Positions 1 through 9,682 are shown, numbered from the stretch's first letter. The stretch is 64,000 bases of DNA from Salinisphaera sp. Q1T1-3 (GCF_003602005.1 NZ_QZWD01000007.1:62001-126000); one strand, 5' to 3'. Notes: a model not told the origin generated them from the letters alone. A program made the numbers and translations.

Positions 1-951
1 GGTTGCCTCGTCCAGGCCGTGCCCGACCGGCATCGCGTTCATGCGTTCGACGAAACGAGCGACGAAGGCGTCGTATAGTTTCCGGTGCACGTAGATGCGA
101 TTGGCGGCGACACAATCCTGGCCGGAAGTCTGGAATTTGGCGGCGATGGCGTCGTCGACAGCCCTATCGAGATCCACATCGTCGCAGACGATGAACGGCG
201 CGTTGCCGCCGAGTTCCATCGATGTGCACTTGACGGTATCGGCAGCGCCGGCCAGCAACGCGCGCCCCACGTGTGTGGAACCGGTGAACGACAGCGCACG
301 GACGCGCGTATCGGCACAGACTGTCTCGCCGAACGTGCGACCCGAGCCGGTCAGGACGTTGAACTGACCGGCGTCCAGCCCGGCGGCTTCGGCCAGCCGG
401 GCCAGCGCCAGTGCACAGAACGGCGTCTCACTGGCCGGATTGACCACTGTCGTGCAGCCGGCGGCGATCGCTGCGCCGACCTTGCGGGTGATCATGGCCA
501 GCGGGAAATTCCAAGGCGTGATGATGGCCGCCACGCCGACCGGCTCGCGTCGCGTGCCCAGTGCCAGGGTCGGCGCTTCCGGGGGGATCGCGGTGCCCTC
601 GATGCGTCGTGCCTCTTCGGCGAACCAGCGCAGAAAACTGGCCGCATAATCCACCTCGCCGCGGGCCTCGTCGATCGGCTTGCCCTGTTCCCGCGTCATC
701 ATCTCGGCCAGGGGGTCGCGATGACGGCACATGCCGTCGTACCAGGCCAGCAGCGCCTCCGCGCGGTCGCCGGCCGTGCTGTGTCGCCAGTCGGCAAAGG
801 CCGCGACGGCGGCATCGATGCCGGCTTGCATTGTCGGGCTGTCCAGATCGGGCACCTGGCCCAGAGTTTCACCGTTGGCCGGATCGGTGACCGCCGTGCG
901 TGCGCCGGATCCCGCGGTCTGCCATTGGCCACCGAGGTAGGCGTTTTCCAT
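1..951 (-). CDS. gabD: NAD(P)-dependent succinate-semialdehyde dehydrogenase-type aldehyde dehydrogenase (3' end outside window)
   Basis: The open frame runs off the left edge, leaving the first 317 residues. It shows aldehyde dehydrogenase hallmarks in order: the TPWNFP motif of the Rossmann region, a FTGSTHVG nucleotide-binding turn, the MELGGNAPF segment with the general-base Glu, and GQDC with the catalytic Cys at residue 280. The family oxidises succinate semialdehyde (or glutarate semialdehyde) to the acid with NAD(P)+, the last step of GABA and putrescine breakdown. That would fit the polyamine cluster at 32-43 kb, although the two are 30 kb apart. The usual KPASxTP motif reads NPASETP, with Asn171 in place of Lys. 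The exact aldehyde substrate cannot be fixed from sequence. Confidence 0.85.
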   Translation of the reverse strand, partial: MENAYLGGQWQTAGSGARTAVTDPANGETLGQVPDLDSPTMQAGIDAAVAAFADWRHSTAGDRAEALLAWYDGMCRHRDPLAEMMTREQGKPIDEARGEVDYAASFLRWFAEEARRIEGTAIPPEAPTLALGTRREPVGVAAIITPWNFPLAMITRKVGAAIAAGCTTVVNPASETPFCALALARLAEAAGLDAGQFNVLTGSGRTFGETVCADTRVRALSFTGSTHVGRALLAGAADTVKCTSMELGGNAPFIVCDDVDLDRAVDDAIAAKFQTSGQDCVAANRIYVHRKLYDAFVARFVERMNAMPVGHGLDEAT

Positions 952-1178
952 CCACAAGCTCAAAGTGCGGGCGGGTCCGGGGAATTGACGTCGCGCACAC
1001 TAACAGCCCGCCCGCGCGCCGCAGATCCGGGCAGTTACTTATGTGCGCGTGCTCTCGTAGCGCCTGCGTTTGGGCGTTGGCGGGTCGGCAGTTGGCTTGT
1101 CGGACGTGGGCCGGTCAGGGGCAAGATGGTCGTATCGACGGCGTATCAACGTCTGGCGCTGGCCCGGCATCATGGGCC

Positions 1179-2117
1179 TCAGAGTTGCCATTGCAGCACG
1201 ACCGCAGTCGAGATCAGCAGCGCCATCGCTTGATGGAAGGCCACGACCGCGCCCGGCGCCTTGGGTTTGAGATTGACAGCCTGGAAGACGATAAAGCCGA
1301 TGGCGAGCTGTGCCAGACAGAGAATGAAGGCGACCGGGTAGGTCGGGGCATACCAGCCCAGCGTGCCGAGCGTGAGCAAGCCGGCAAGGCCGTGCAGCGC
1401 AAAGATCCACTGCGGTTTCTTCCGAGGGGTGGGGGCGAATGCGCCGATCGGCTCGCCGAAGCCGCGGCCGCCGGTCACCACGCCGCCCATGAAGATCGAA
1501 AAGAGCAGCGCATGCGTCGGCACGATGATCTTCAGATACAGGCCGAGTCCGATGTCGTTATAGGCCAGCGGGACGAGATAGGCGAAGAAGACCAGATATG
1601 CCAGCAGCCCGTGGATGCCGTGCACTATCGACGGCGCACGGCCGGCCAGGACATGTAGTACGCCCATGCCGAACAGCGCGGTCGCGACGATCATGCCGAG
1701 GCCGAGCGCCATTTCGTAGCTCGGATCCACGATCACCAGGGCCACGCCGACCAGGCCGACTGCGGTGGCCACCACGCGGTGGGCGGCCTCCGGGTCGCCG
1801 CGTAGCGTGAGCACCAGAATGTTTTTGGTGTACGGCCAGCGCGTGCCGAGGGCCAGGCCGAAGCCGAAGCCCTCGACGATGCTGCCAAGCATGATCAGCA
1901 CGGCCGCGAAGACGATCTGGGTGAACAGCAGGCCGTGGGCGATCGAGGCCCGCAGGCCTTCGACATCGCGAAAGCCTTCCCACAGGCCGAGCAGCACGGC
2001 GAACGCCAGTGCGGCGCCGATGGTCAGGCCGACCGCACGCACCAGCCATGTGATCTCGCCGTCGACGACGTGATAACGGTTGTCGGAATCGGGCGCCTGC
2101 TGCGTATCCGTGGCCAT
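1179..2117 (-). CDS. Polytopic inner-membrane protein of unknown function with histidines in its membrane segments
   Basis: I do not recognise this 312-residue protein. After a hydrophilic N-terminus of about 25 residues it has about eight or nine hydrophobic segments and almost no loops, so it is an integral inner-membrane protein. Histidines recur inside or at the edge of the segments (AHGLLF, HGIHGLL, PTHALLF, ALHGLAGLL, FHQAM). This recalls haem-binding membrane families such as CtaA/COX15 or cytochrome b561, but I cannot demonstrate homology. It stands alone, with 228 bp to the gabD-like start and 178 bp to hslO upstream. Function is left open. Confidence 0.7.
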   Translation of the reverse strand: MATDTQQAPDSDNRYHVVDGEITWLVRAVGLTIGAALAFAVLLGLWEGFRDVEGLRASIAHGLLFTQIVFAAVLIMLGSIVEGFGFGLALGTRWPYTKNILVLTLRGDPEAAHRVVATAVGLVGVALVIVDPSYEMALGLGMIVATALFGMGVLHVLAGRAPSIVHGIHGLLAYLVFFAYLVPLAYNDIGLGLYLKIIVPTHALLFSIFMGGVVTGGRGFGEPIGAFAPTPRKKPQWIFALHGLAGLLTLGTLGWYAPTYPVAFILCLAQLAIGFIVFQAVNLKPKAPGAVVAFHQAMALLISTAVVLQWQL

Positions 2118-2295
2118 GACCTATCACCTGGTAACCGGAACATTCTGTCTGGGCGCAGCGTCCCGCGCCGCCGCAATAATGCTTTGGTTGTATACGCCAG
2201 GCAACCTCGAGCCGGATGCATCGTGCCATCCGTTGCCCCGAACGGCCTCGTTGCGCGACGGCGAGACGCCGGCGGCGGATGGAACCGTCTGGTTT

Positions 2296-3189
2296 TCAGT
2301 GCACGGTCGGCGAGCTTTCGTCCGGGTTGTCGATGAGTGCCTCGATATCGGCCGGCGTGAAGACATATTCGGTGTTGCAGAAATGGCACTGCGTGGCGAG
2401 CTGGCCCTGTTCGGCGATCACGCTGCGCAGTTCGTCTGCGCCGAGCTGGTGCAGGGCCGCGCCGAAACGCTCGCGCGAACAGGTGCAGGCAAAGACCAGC
2501 GGCGCCGGGTCGAACAATCGGGTGTGCTCTTCGTGAAAGAGCCGGAACAGCACATCGCGCGAGGGCAGGCCCGTCAGCTCGTCGTCGGTCAGCGTATCGG
2601 CCAGATGGTTGAGCCGGGCCCAGGCATCGGTATCCGCGACGCGCTCGTCCGACGGCAATTGCTGTAGAAGCAGACCGGCGGCGTTGTCGTCGTCGGCGGC
2701 CAGCCAGACTCGGGTCGGCAACTGTTCGGACTGCGCGAAATAGGCCTCGATGCAGCCCGCGATGGTCGTCGCCTCGAGCGGCACGATGCCCTGGTAGCGT
2801 CGACCCTCGCGCGGATCGAGCGTGATCACGATGCGACCGTCGCCGAACAGTTCGGCCAGCGTCGCGCCCTCGAGTTCGGCCCAGGCCTGGTTGTCCAGGC
2901 GTGCGATGGCACGCAAGCGTTGGGCCCGTTCGTGGTTGCCGGGGTTCGATTCGGCCATCAACAGCGACAGCGGGCCATTGCCCCGAATCTCGACGCTCAG
3001 CGTGCCGTCCAGCTTCACGGTGGCCGTGAGCAGCGCACAGGCAGCCATGAGCTCGCCGATCAGGTGCTGGATCGGCGCCGGATAATCGTTGTGGGCCAGC
3101 ACGTCCTGGTAGGCACCGGCCAGCTGCGCGATTTCGCCGCGCACCGCCGTGTCGTCGAACAGAAAACGCTGCAGTTGATCGGAAGCCAT
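2296..3189 (-). CDS. hslO: Redox-regulated chaperone Hsp33
   Basis: This 297-residue cytoplasmic holdase starts [13 protein letters not shown] and has the full Hsp33 layout. An N-terminal substrate-binding domain is followed by a C-terminal zinc switch with CTC at residues 235-237 and CHFC at 268-271. In the family these four cysteines bind zinc when reduced and form disulfides under oxidative stress, unfolding the linker and switching on chaperone activity. Length matches E. coli Hsp33 (about 290). The frame is open further upstream, but that extension would overlap the next gene and has no family counterpart, so the ATG at 3189 was chosen. The gene follows the SDR gene after 61 bp and may be co-transcribed. 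Confidence 0.93.
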   Translation of the reverse strand: MASDQLQRFLFDDTAVRGEIAQLAGAYQDVLAHNDYPAPIQHLIGELMAACALLTATVKLDGTLSVEIRGNGPLSLLMAESNPGNHERAQRLRAIARLDNQAWAELEGATLAELFGDGRIVITLDPREGRRYQGIVPLEATTIAGCIEAYFAQSEQLPTRVWLAADDDNAAGLLLQQLPSDERVADTDAWARLNHLADTLTDDELTGLPSRDVLFRLFHEEHTRLFDPAPLVFACTCSRERFGAALHQLGADELRSVIAEQGQLATQCHFCNTEYVFTPADIEALIDNPDESSPTVH

Positions 3190-3250
3190 GATGCGCTCGC
3201 TCGAATCGAGTGGGGATTGCCCGTTGATATGCGCGCGCTTTGCTCCGGAT

Positions 3251-4090
3251 TCAATGCGCGGTGAGTACGGCCAGCCGGCGCTCGGTCTCCTGCCAGAGCC
3301 GGGCGGCCAGGGCCATGTCGGCCCCGGCGCGCGAACTGGCGACCGGTTGGCGATCGACGACGTACTCGCCCTGGAACGCAGCGGCCTCGGGCGCGCGTGC
3401 CAGCCAGATGCCGGTGTCTGCGCCGCGTTTGCTGTCGATGAAGGTATTGCCCAACAGCTTGCGCACGGGGCGCGGCAATTCGGCCCAGATGCCGGTGGCG
3501 ACCGCGCCGGGATGGAAACAGTTGGCGGTGATGCCGCTGTCACCGACCCGTCGTGCCAGCTCACGCGTGAAAAGCAGGTTTGCCAGCTTGGCCTGGGCAT
3601 AGGCCTGTAGCGCCATCCAGTGGCGGTTCGGCTGGTCGAAGGTGGCCGGACGTATCCGTCCTATCTTGTGGGCCACCGACGAGGTGACGACCACGCGCGC
3701 ATTCTCGGCGCTCGCCAGACAGCTCTGTAGCTGCTGGGTCAGGCGGAAATGGCCGAAATGCATGACGCCGATCATCGTCTCCAGGCCGTTATCCAGCGCC
3801 CGCGTGCCGTGTGTATAGAGCCCGGCATTGAGGATCAGCACATCCAGCGCGGGTATCTGTTCGCGAATCCGGGCGGCAAAGCGGTCGACGTCGTCCAGAT
3901 CGCCGAGGTCCAGGGCCATGGCCTGGATGGCGACATCACCGTGGGCCTGCCGAATCGTCTCGGCCGCGGCCTGCGATCGCGCCAGATCGCGTGAGGCGAT
4001 GATCACCTGATCGCCGTCGGCGGCCAGTGTGGCGGCCATTTCGCGGCCGATGCCGCTGTTCCCTCCGGTGATCAGGATGTGTCGCGCCAT
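3251..4090 (-). CDS. Short-chain dehydrogenase/reductase (retinol dehydrogenase-like)
   Basis: A 279-residue Rossmann-fold oxidoreductase. It has TGGNSGIG at residues 8-15 for NAD(P) binding, LNAG at 87-90 and the catalytic YxxxK at Tyr164/Lys168, preceded by [10 protein letters not shown]. The order and the segment [13 protein letters not shown] resemble the retinol-dehydrogenase/WW-oxidoreductase branch of SDRs. Bacterial members of that branch mostly have unknown substrates. The ATG at 4090 puts the glycine motif at the usual distance from the N-terminus; the frame is open for another 14 codons upstream but nothing there is SDR-like. No pathway can be inferred from its neighbours. Confidence 0.85.
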   Translation of the reverse strand: MARHILITGGNSGIGREMAATLAADGDQVIIASRDLARSQAAAETIRQAHGDVAIQAMALDLGDLDDVDRFAARIREQIPALDVLILNAGLYTHGTRALDNGLETMIGVMHFGHFRLTQQLQSCLASAENARVVVTSSVAHKIGRIRPATFDQPNRHWMALQAYAQAKLANLLFTRELARRVGDSGITANCFHPGAVATGIWAELPRPVRKLLGNTFIDSKRGADTGIWLARAPEAAAFQGEYVVDRQPVASSRAGADMALAARLWQETERRLAVLTAH

Positions 4091-4201
4091 GATCGAAGCC
4101 TGCGAAGCGATACGCTGTCTTCGACTATACACACCGCGCGCCTCGATGATGCGGCCGTCAATATCGCCGCGCCCCTCGCGTGCTGGCTCGGGGCGGGCGT
4201 A

Positions 4202-5332
4202 TCAGGATCTGTCTGCCTCGGCCTCGGTGTCCGGCTTGGCGAGATCGCCGGGCAGATGCGGTGTTTCGCCGATGACATCACGAATGTAGGCCAGCTGTAC
4301 GACCACGGCGATGACCAGCGCAATCGGGGTGGCGAGTGCGACGCCAAGCACGCCGGCGACGGCGCCGCCCAGCACCTGGACGGACAACAGAAAGCCGGGC
4401 GCGATCGAGACCGCGCGTTTCTGGATCAGTGGGGCCAGCAGATAGCCTTCGATGATGTGTAGCCCGATATAGAGCGAGCCCACGTAGATCATCGGCCAGT
4501 AGCCGTGCAGTCCGGCCACCAGCAAGGCCGGCACTGCCGAAACCAGGGCGCCGAGATATGGGATGAACGTCAGCAGCCCGGCCGACAGGCCGAGCAGGAA
4601 GGCGAACGGGATACCGATCACGGCCAGACCGGCGGCGCTGGCCACGGCGACAACGCTCATCGAGACGACGCGTCCGGTGAGCCAGCGCCGCACGGCATCG
4701 GTGGCCTCGTTGGCGATGTCCTTGGCCCGGTCGCGCTGCGTGGGGGGGAACAATCGCATCAGCCCGTCGCGATAGAGTGCCGGCTGCAGAGCCAGATACA
4801 CGCCGATGATCAGGATCACGAAGGTATCGGTCAGCGTGGTCAGGGTCACCGACGCGGCGTTGGACAACTCGCTGGTCAATTGTTCGCCCAGGGTGTCGGG
4901 GCGGTCGGAGGCCTGCTGGCTCGATAACAGCGAGCCGTCGAGCAGATGCTCGGTGATCTGATACTGATCCAGCTTGCTCTGCAGTTTGTCGATGGACTGG
5001 GCGACCTGGGTCTTGAGTTTCGGTGCCTGCGAGGCGATGTTGATCGCGCCGATCGCGATCGAAAAGCCCAGCACCAGTGCCAGTACCGAGGTGGTGATCA
5101 CCACGGCCGTATGGCGGCCCCACGGAATGATGCGTTGGGTCAGGCGCGCCAGGCCATCGAGTCCCACCGCGACCAGGAATGCCGCAAAGATCAACAGGGC
5201 CGCATGCGCGACGGTCTGGGCAAACCAGGCGATCGTCAGCACGGCCAGGGCACAGGCCGAGACCACGAGGCTGCGACGCCAGAAGGCAGAGAGCGACATG
5301 CGCGTCGCGTTCTCGTGATCGGATGTGTCCAT
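4202..5332 (-). CDS. AI-2E family (PerM-like) transporter
   Basis: A 376-residue membrane protein of the AI-2 exporter superfamily. Two N-terminal transmembrane helices are followed by a soluble stretch with TQVAQSIDKLQSKLDQY and then the C-terminal bundle with the family's GIPFAFLLGLSAGLLTFIPY and GLHIIEGYLLAPLIQKRA segments. Members include PerM, TqsA (autoinducer-2 export) and YtvI/UPF0118-type Na+/H+ antiporters, so the substrate is uncertain. The ATG at 5332 was preferred because the open upstream stretch is arginine-rich and does not look coding. It is divergent from the MATE gene, sharing a 204-bp intergenic region. Confidence 0.86.
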   Translation of the reverse strand: MDTSDHENATRMSLSAFWRRSLVVSACALAVLTIAWFAQTVAHAALLIFAAFLVAVGLDGLARLTQRIIPWGRHTAVVITTSVLALVLGFSIAIGAINIASQAPKLKTQVAQSIDKLQSKLDQYQITEHLLDGSLLSSQQASDRPDTLGEQLTSELSNAASVTLTTLTDTFVILIIGVYLALQPALYRDGLMRLFPPTQRDRAKDIANEATDAVRRWLTGRVVSMSVVAVASAAGLAVIGIPFAFLLGLSAGLLTFIPYLGALVSAVPALLVAGLHGYWPMIYVGSLYIGLHIIEGYLLAPLIQKRAVSIAPGFLLSVQVLGGAVAGVLGVALATPIALVIAVVVQLAYIRDVIGETPHLPGDLAKPDTEAEADRS

Positions 5333-5536
5333 GAAATGGCTCCGTGCGGCCAACGGGCGAGTGCCCGATATGCGGGCATTGCATCCTGCCGGGCGCCGCG
5401 ATTCAACCCGGGTTCCTACGGGCCCGTGACGTCGCCTCGGCGTGTGGCTGGTGATCGGGCCTCGATCGCTCGGACATGGGCGCCGTCGTGAGGCCGTGGC
5501 ACACTTTGGCCCCGATCCGGACAGGACCCGACGACA

Positions 5537-6859
5537 ATGCGCCAACAGGCCGGCGACGCGAGCCCGCAAGACGTGACTTTACGCCGAATTCTCGCGCTGG
5601 CGGTACCGGCGCTCGGCGTGCTCGCCGCCGAGCCGCTCTATGTACTGATCGATACCGCGGTCGTCGGTCATCTGGGCGCGTTGCCGCTGGCCGGGCTGGC
5701 GCTGGGCGGCACGATGCTGTCGGTCATGACCAGTCAGTTGACGTTTCTGTCGTATGGCACCACGGCACGGACGTCGCGGCTCTACGGCGCGAATCGGCGT
5801 GCCGAGGCCGTGGCCGAGGGCACGCAGGCCAGCTGGCTGGCGGTGGCCGTGGGGCTGCTCGTTGTCCTGCTCGGCGAGTTCTTCGCTCACGACCTGTCGA
5901 TGCTGCTGGCCGGAAAGTCCGATGTGGCCGCGGCCTCGGCCGAATGGCTGCGGATCGCGCTGCTCGGCGCGCCGGCGATTCTCGTCACACTGGCCGGCAA
6001 CGGCTGGATGCGCGGCGTGCAGGACACGATCCGGCCCCTGCGCTATGTGCTGGCGGCCAATGTCATCTCGGCCATCGCCTGCCCGGTCCTGGTCTATCCA
6101 ATGGGCTTCGGGTTGGCCGGTTCGGCGATCGCCAACGTGATTGCGCAGTATATTTCGGCCGTGTTGTTCATCACCGCACTCGCCCGCGAGCGTGCGTTCG
6201 TGGCCCCGAGCGTCTCGGTCATGCGGGCGCAGATGGTGCTTGGCCGCGATCTGATCCTGCGTAGCGCCTCGTTCCAGATCTGTTTTCTGTCGGCGGCGGC
6301 GGTCGCGGCCCGCAGCTCGGCCGCAGCGGTCGGGGCGCACCAGATCGTCTATCAGCTCTGGGTCTTCCTGTCGCTGACCCTCGATTCGCTGGCGATCGCG
6401 GCGCAGGCGCTGATCGGCGCGGAGCTGGGAGCTGATCGTACCCGTCGGGCGATACGGGTCGCCTGGCAGATCACCGCATACTCGTTCGCTTTCGGCTGTG
6501 GACTCGGGCTGCTGTTTGCCGGCGGTTATTTCGTGTTACCGCCGCTGTTCACGTCGGATCCGGCCGTGCTGGCGCAGATCCCCCATGCCTGGTGGCTGTT
6601 CGTGGTACAGCAGCCGATCGCCGGGATCGTGTTCGCCCTCGACGGCGTGCTGCTCGGCGCCGCGGATACCCGGTTTCTACGTACAACGACACTGGCAGCC
6701 GCGCTGCTGGGCTTCCTGCCGTTGATCTGGTTGTCGTGGGTCTTCGGCTGGGGGCTGACCGGCATCTGGATCGGGCTGACCGTCTTTCTGCTGGCTCGTC
6801 TGGTGGCCACGGTCTGGCGTACCCGCTCCGGCGTCTGGGCGGTCGGCGGCGCCGGCTGA
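5537..6859 (+). CDS. MATE family (DinF-like) multidrug/Na+ antiporter
   Basis: This 440-residue protein has twelve hydrophobic segments and a MATE signature at the N-terminus (LAVPALGVLAAEPLYVLIDT, then VGHLG). A second half begins near residue 235 and includes SSAAAVGAHQIVYQLW. It belongs to the DinF branch, in which the Asp/Glu-bearing first helix couples cation entry to drug or toxin extrusion. Size is typical (440-460). It is convergent with the peptidase gene that ends 24 bp after its stop, and divergent from the PerM-like gene. No DNA-damage (LexA) operator was seen upstream, so DinF-type SOS control is not indicated. Confidence 0.88.
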   Translation: MRQQAGDASPQDVTLRRILALAVPALGVLAAEPLYVLIDTAVVGHLGALPLAGLALGGTMLSVMTSQLTFLSYGTTARTSRLYGANRRAEAVAEGTQASWLAVAVGLLVVLLGEFFAHDLSMLLAGKSDVAAASAEWLRIALLGAPAILVTLAGNGWMRGVQDTIRPLRYVLAANVISAIACPVLVYPMGFGLAGSAIANVIAQYISAVLFITALARERAFVAPSVSVMRAQMVLGRDLILRSASFQICFLSAAAVAARSSAAAVGAHQIVYQLWVFLSLTLDSLAIAAQALIGAELGADRTRRAIRVAWQITAYSFAFGCGLGLLFAGGYFVLPPLFTSDPAVLAQIPHAWWLFVVQQPIAGIVFALDGVLLGAADTRFLRTTTLAAALLGFLPLIWLSWVFGWGLTGIWIGLTVFLLARLVATVWRTRSGVWAVGGAG

Positions 6860-6882
6860 GCCGTCGGACCGCCGTGCGGGCG

Positions 6883-8583
6883 TCAGTGCTCGGGGGCAGG
6901 TGTTTTCTTGCCGTTCTGGGGCCGGTCCGCCGCGTCATCGGTTACGCGATCCGTCTGTTCGATGAAGGCCGCGACGTTGGCGTGGAGCTTGTCCAGGGCC
7001 GGCTTGTGGGCATAGACCATATGGCCTGATGCATAGCCGTGATAGCTGATGTTGTCGGCCAGTCGTTTCGGGATCGGCAGGTGATGCATCTCGTAGAGGG
7101 CGGTGAAGAACGGCGTGGCCAGATCGTAGTAGCCGACGTTGAGCATGACCTTGAGGCCCGGGTTGATCTTCAGCGCGGTGGCCAGATCCGGCATGACGTT
7201 GACCGGCCCCTGGCTTGGCTTGGCGGCGCCGGGCGGCTGATGCGAGAAATCCCAGTCGTTCCACAGGCCGGTGACCGGGCGATACGCCATGTCCGCGTGA
7301 TAGTTCAGCGTATTGCGAACATAGCTGTTGAAGGTGGCGACATACGCCGAGGACAGGCCGGCCGACTGCGGATCGTACTGAGCGCCCTGAGACAGCGGGT
7401 CGAGACTGGGCCCGGCAAAGCGCGTGTCGAGCCGGCCGGTGGTGTCGTTGGCATCGGCCAGTAGATTCTTCTCGAACTCGGCGCCGTTGACACGCAGGTC
7501 GGCTTTCTTCCAGTAGTCGACCGGCAGGCCCGTGAACTCGTGCAGCTGCGCGGCGATCTTCTGTTTTCGATCGTCCGCCAGGGTGTTGCCGGCGACGAGC
7601 GCATCCAGATACGGGCCGGTGGCAAAGTTCTCGACGCGATCTAGAAACGGCTTGAGCCGGGCCGGCTTCGGGCCCGGCAGCTTGTCGTGGTACCAGGCCG
7701 TGGCGGCGTAACTGGGCAACGCCAGCGCATAGGGCAGCGGCTGACCGGGATTGTCTTCGGGGCCGTCGATCGACAGGTCGAAGTTCAGGATCTGGGACAG
7801 CAGAATCACACCGTTCAGATCGATGTTGTCTTCACGCGCGAGCTGGTTGGCCAGAATGGCCGAGCGGGTCGTGCCATAGGATTCGCCGAACAGGTATTTC
7901 GGCGAGTTCCACCGATCGTAGCGGGTGATGAACCGCGTGATGAACTGGGCGAAGGCATCGGCGTCGCCATCGACGCTGTAGAAATGCTTCTTGCGCTTTT
8001 TCATCAGCGCATCGCGATCGCCGTCCTGCGGTGTCTCGGCGATCAGCCGCGAAAAACCGGTGCCGGGCGCATCGACGAATACCAGGTCCGAGGCATCCAG
8101 CAACGAGTCCGGATTGTCGGCGAGCGTATAGGGGGCTGCCGGTGTGTGCGCATCATCGCGCGTGATGACCCGTTTGGGGCCGAACGCCCCCATGTGCAGC
8201 CACATCGAGGCCGAGCCCGGGCCGCCGTTGTAGATGAAAGTGATCGGTCGTTTCCCGGGATCCGCGCCTTTCTTGAAATAGGCGACATAGAACAGGCGGG
8301 CGGTCGGCACGGCTTCCTGATCGCCGCTGCCGTGCAGGGTCAGGGTACCGGTCCGGCTCGTGTAGTCGATCGTCTGGCCGTCGATCGTGATACGACCGTC
8401 GCTCTGCGCGGTCTTTTCCTTGGCCAGCGCGTCCATGTGGGCCACGATCTGGCCGGCCGGGGTATCGGAGGCGCTCGTCTTGTCGGATGACGGGGCTGGT
8501 TCGTCAGACCAGGCCGGCCCGGCCAGGGACAGCGTGGTCGCCAGAACACCGAAGACGGCCGGAACGAAGCGCGAGGTGGGCAT
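6883..8583 (-). CDS. Secreted serine carboxypeptidase-like peptidase (family S10)
   Basis: A 566-residue exported hydrolase. Residues 1-26 form a signal peptide (MPTSRF, hydrophobic core, AGPAWS). The mature part has the S10 features: a YNGGPGSASMW oxyanion segment at 118-128, nucleophile Ser235 in GESYG, Asp487 in GYYDLATPF and His521 in ASGHMVY. Bacterial S10 proteins are periplasmic or secreted and remove C-terminal residues from peptides. The ATG at 8583 gives a clean signal peptide; a further 21 upstream codons are open but would bury it. The C-terminal tail after residue 550 is charged and disordered in appearance. Substrate unknown. Confidence 0.88.
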   Translation of the reverse strand: MPTSRFVPAVFGVLATTLSLAGPAWSDEPAPSSDKTSASDTPAGQIVAHMDALAKEKTAQSDGRITIDGQTIDYTSRTGTLTLHGSGDQEAVPTARLFYVAYFKKGADPGKRPITFIYNGGPGSASMWLHMGAFGPKRVITRDDAHTPAAPYTLADNPDSLLDASDLVFVDAPGTGFSRLIAETPQDGDRDALMKKRKKHFYSVDGDADAFAQFITRFITRYDRWNSPKYLFGESYGTTRSAILANQLAREDNIDLNGVILLSQILNFDLSIDGPEDNPGQPLPYALALPSYAATAWYHDKLPGPKPARLKPFLDRVENFATGPYLDALVAGNTLADDRKQKIAAQLHEFTGLPVDYWKKADLRVNGAEFEKNLLADANDTTGRLDTRFAGPSLDPLSQGAQYDPQSAGLSSAYVATFNSYVRNTLNYHADMAYRPVTGLWNDWDFSHQPPGAAKPSQGPVNVMPDLATALKINPGLKVMLNVGYYDLATPFFTALYEMHHLPIPKRLADNISYHGYASGHMVYAHKPALDKLHANVAAFIEQTDRVTDDAADRPQNGKKTPAPEH

Positions 8584-8679
8584 GGGCAATCCTTGTCGAG
8601 ACGATCGATGAAGCAGCCCGCCTCGATGCAAGAAATACGCCGCCACCCGCGCCGTTGGCGATGGAGGCGCGGGTCGTCG

Positions 8680-9450
8680 TCAGACGCTCGACGTCAGTCC
8701 GCCGTCGACGAATATGTTCTGTCCCGAGACGAAGTTCGAGGCCGGTGAGCACAGATAGATCAATGTGCCGACCAGTTCCTCGAGCTGGCCCCAGCGGGCG
8801 GCCGGTGTGCGTTGTGTCAGCCAGGCATCGAAATCCGGATCCTGCCAGAGCGCCGTGTTCATGTCGGTCTGGAAATAACCGGGCGAGATGCAGTTGACCT
8901 GGATGTTGTAGCGGGCCAGATCGGCGGCCATGCCCTTTGTGAGCATGGCGACCCCGCCCTTGGAGGCGGCATAGGGCACGATCGTCTCACGCGCCAGCAT
9001 CGACTGTACCGACCCGAGATTGATGATCTTGCCGGCTCCGCGTTCGGACATGGCCGCAGCTAGGGCATGGGCGACATAGAACGCGCTGGACAGATTGGTG
9101 GCCAGCAGCCGGTCCCAGTCTGCCGGTGCGAATTCAGCGAACGGCGCCCGCTTCTGCAGGCCGGCGTTGTTGACCAGAATATCCGGCACGCCCTGGCGCC
9201 CGATCAGGGCGTCGACGCCGGCCTGGACGGCTTCGGCGTCGGTGATGTCGAAGGTGGCGTAGGTCACCTCGGTGCCGGTGCGCTCGGCGAGTCGGCTGGC
9301 GGCCTCGGCGAGCGCTGCTGCATCGCGACCGTGCAGCACCACGCGCGCGCCGCGCTCGGCCAGCCCGGTGGCCAGGGCCTGGCCGAGCCCGCGCGAGGAG
9401 CCGGTGACCAGCGCCAGCCGGTCGGTTACATCGAAAAGCGTATCGGTCAT
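8680..9450 (-). CDS. Gluconate 5-dehydrogenase-type short-chain dehydrogenase
   Basis: A 256-residue classical SDR with TGSSRGLG at 16-23, NNAG at 94-97, Ser147 and Tyr160/Lys164 as the catalytic set, and the C-terminal FVSGQNIFVDGG signature. The closest family I recognise is gluconate 5-dehydrogenase (Gno/IdnO), which interconverts D-gluconate and 5-keto-D-gluconate with NADP(H). The gluconate permease gene directly upstream on the same strand supports that reading. The 232-bp gap between the two holds a hairpin terminator and an AT-rich stretch with an inverted repeat, so this gene probably has its own promoter. A sugar-acid substrate other than gluconate, such as idonate, remains possible. 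Confidence 0.78.
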   Translation of the reverse strand: MTDTLFDVTDRLALVTGSSRGLGQALATGLAERGARVVLHGRDAAALAEAASRLAERTGTEVTYATFDITDAEAVQAGVDALIGRQGVPDILVNNAGLQKRAPFAEFAPADWDRLLATNLSSAFYVAHALAAAMSERGAGKIINLGSVQSMLARETIVPYAASKGGVAMLTKGMAADLARYNIQVNCISPGYFQTDMNTALWQDPDFDAWLTQRTPAARWGQLEELVGTLIYLCSPASNFVSGQNIFVDGGLTSSV

Positions 9451-9511
9451 GGCAGGCCCTTGGATCGTATCGTTTGCGAGAACGTGATCGTTTGGAAAAT
9501 CACATATTATT

Positions 9512-9544
9512 AACCCGGCATAAAAATAGATGATTTTTCGGGTT
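9512..9544 (-). promoter_or_regulatory. AT-rich inverted repeat upstream of the gluconate 5-dehydrogenase gene
   Basis: Outer arms AACCCG (9512-9517) and CGGGTT (9539-9544) enclose inner arms AAAAAT (9522-9527) and ATTTTT (9533-9538), with a four-base bulge on one side. The element lies about 60 bp before the start codon at 9450, inside an unusually AT-rich stretch. That is where the promoter and a sugar-acid-responsive operator would be expected. It could equally be a stem in the leader RNA. The role is inferred. Confidence 0.4.
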
Positions 9545-9646
9545 GATAACGCGCGTGTGCGACAGCACGCGCGCCACGGCCAACGGCCGTGAAGCCATTG
9601 AAAATAAAAAGACGGACAAGTGCCGGCATTTCTTTCGATGGCGTTG

Positions 9647-9673
9647 AAAACAGCTGACGTCGTCAGCTGTTTT
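9647..9673 (-). terminator. Rho-independent terminator-like palindrome after the gluconate permease gene
   Basis: Two perfect 13-bp arms (AAAACAGCTGACG and its complement) surround a single T, starting ten bases past the permease stop codon. Read on the minus strand it gives a GC-containing stem ending in a run of four U. The preceding A-run would let it act in either direction. The U tract is short, so termination may be partial and allow some read-through to the dehydrogenase gene. Confidence 0.6.
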
Positions 9674-9682
9674 GGTGCCGGA

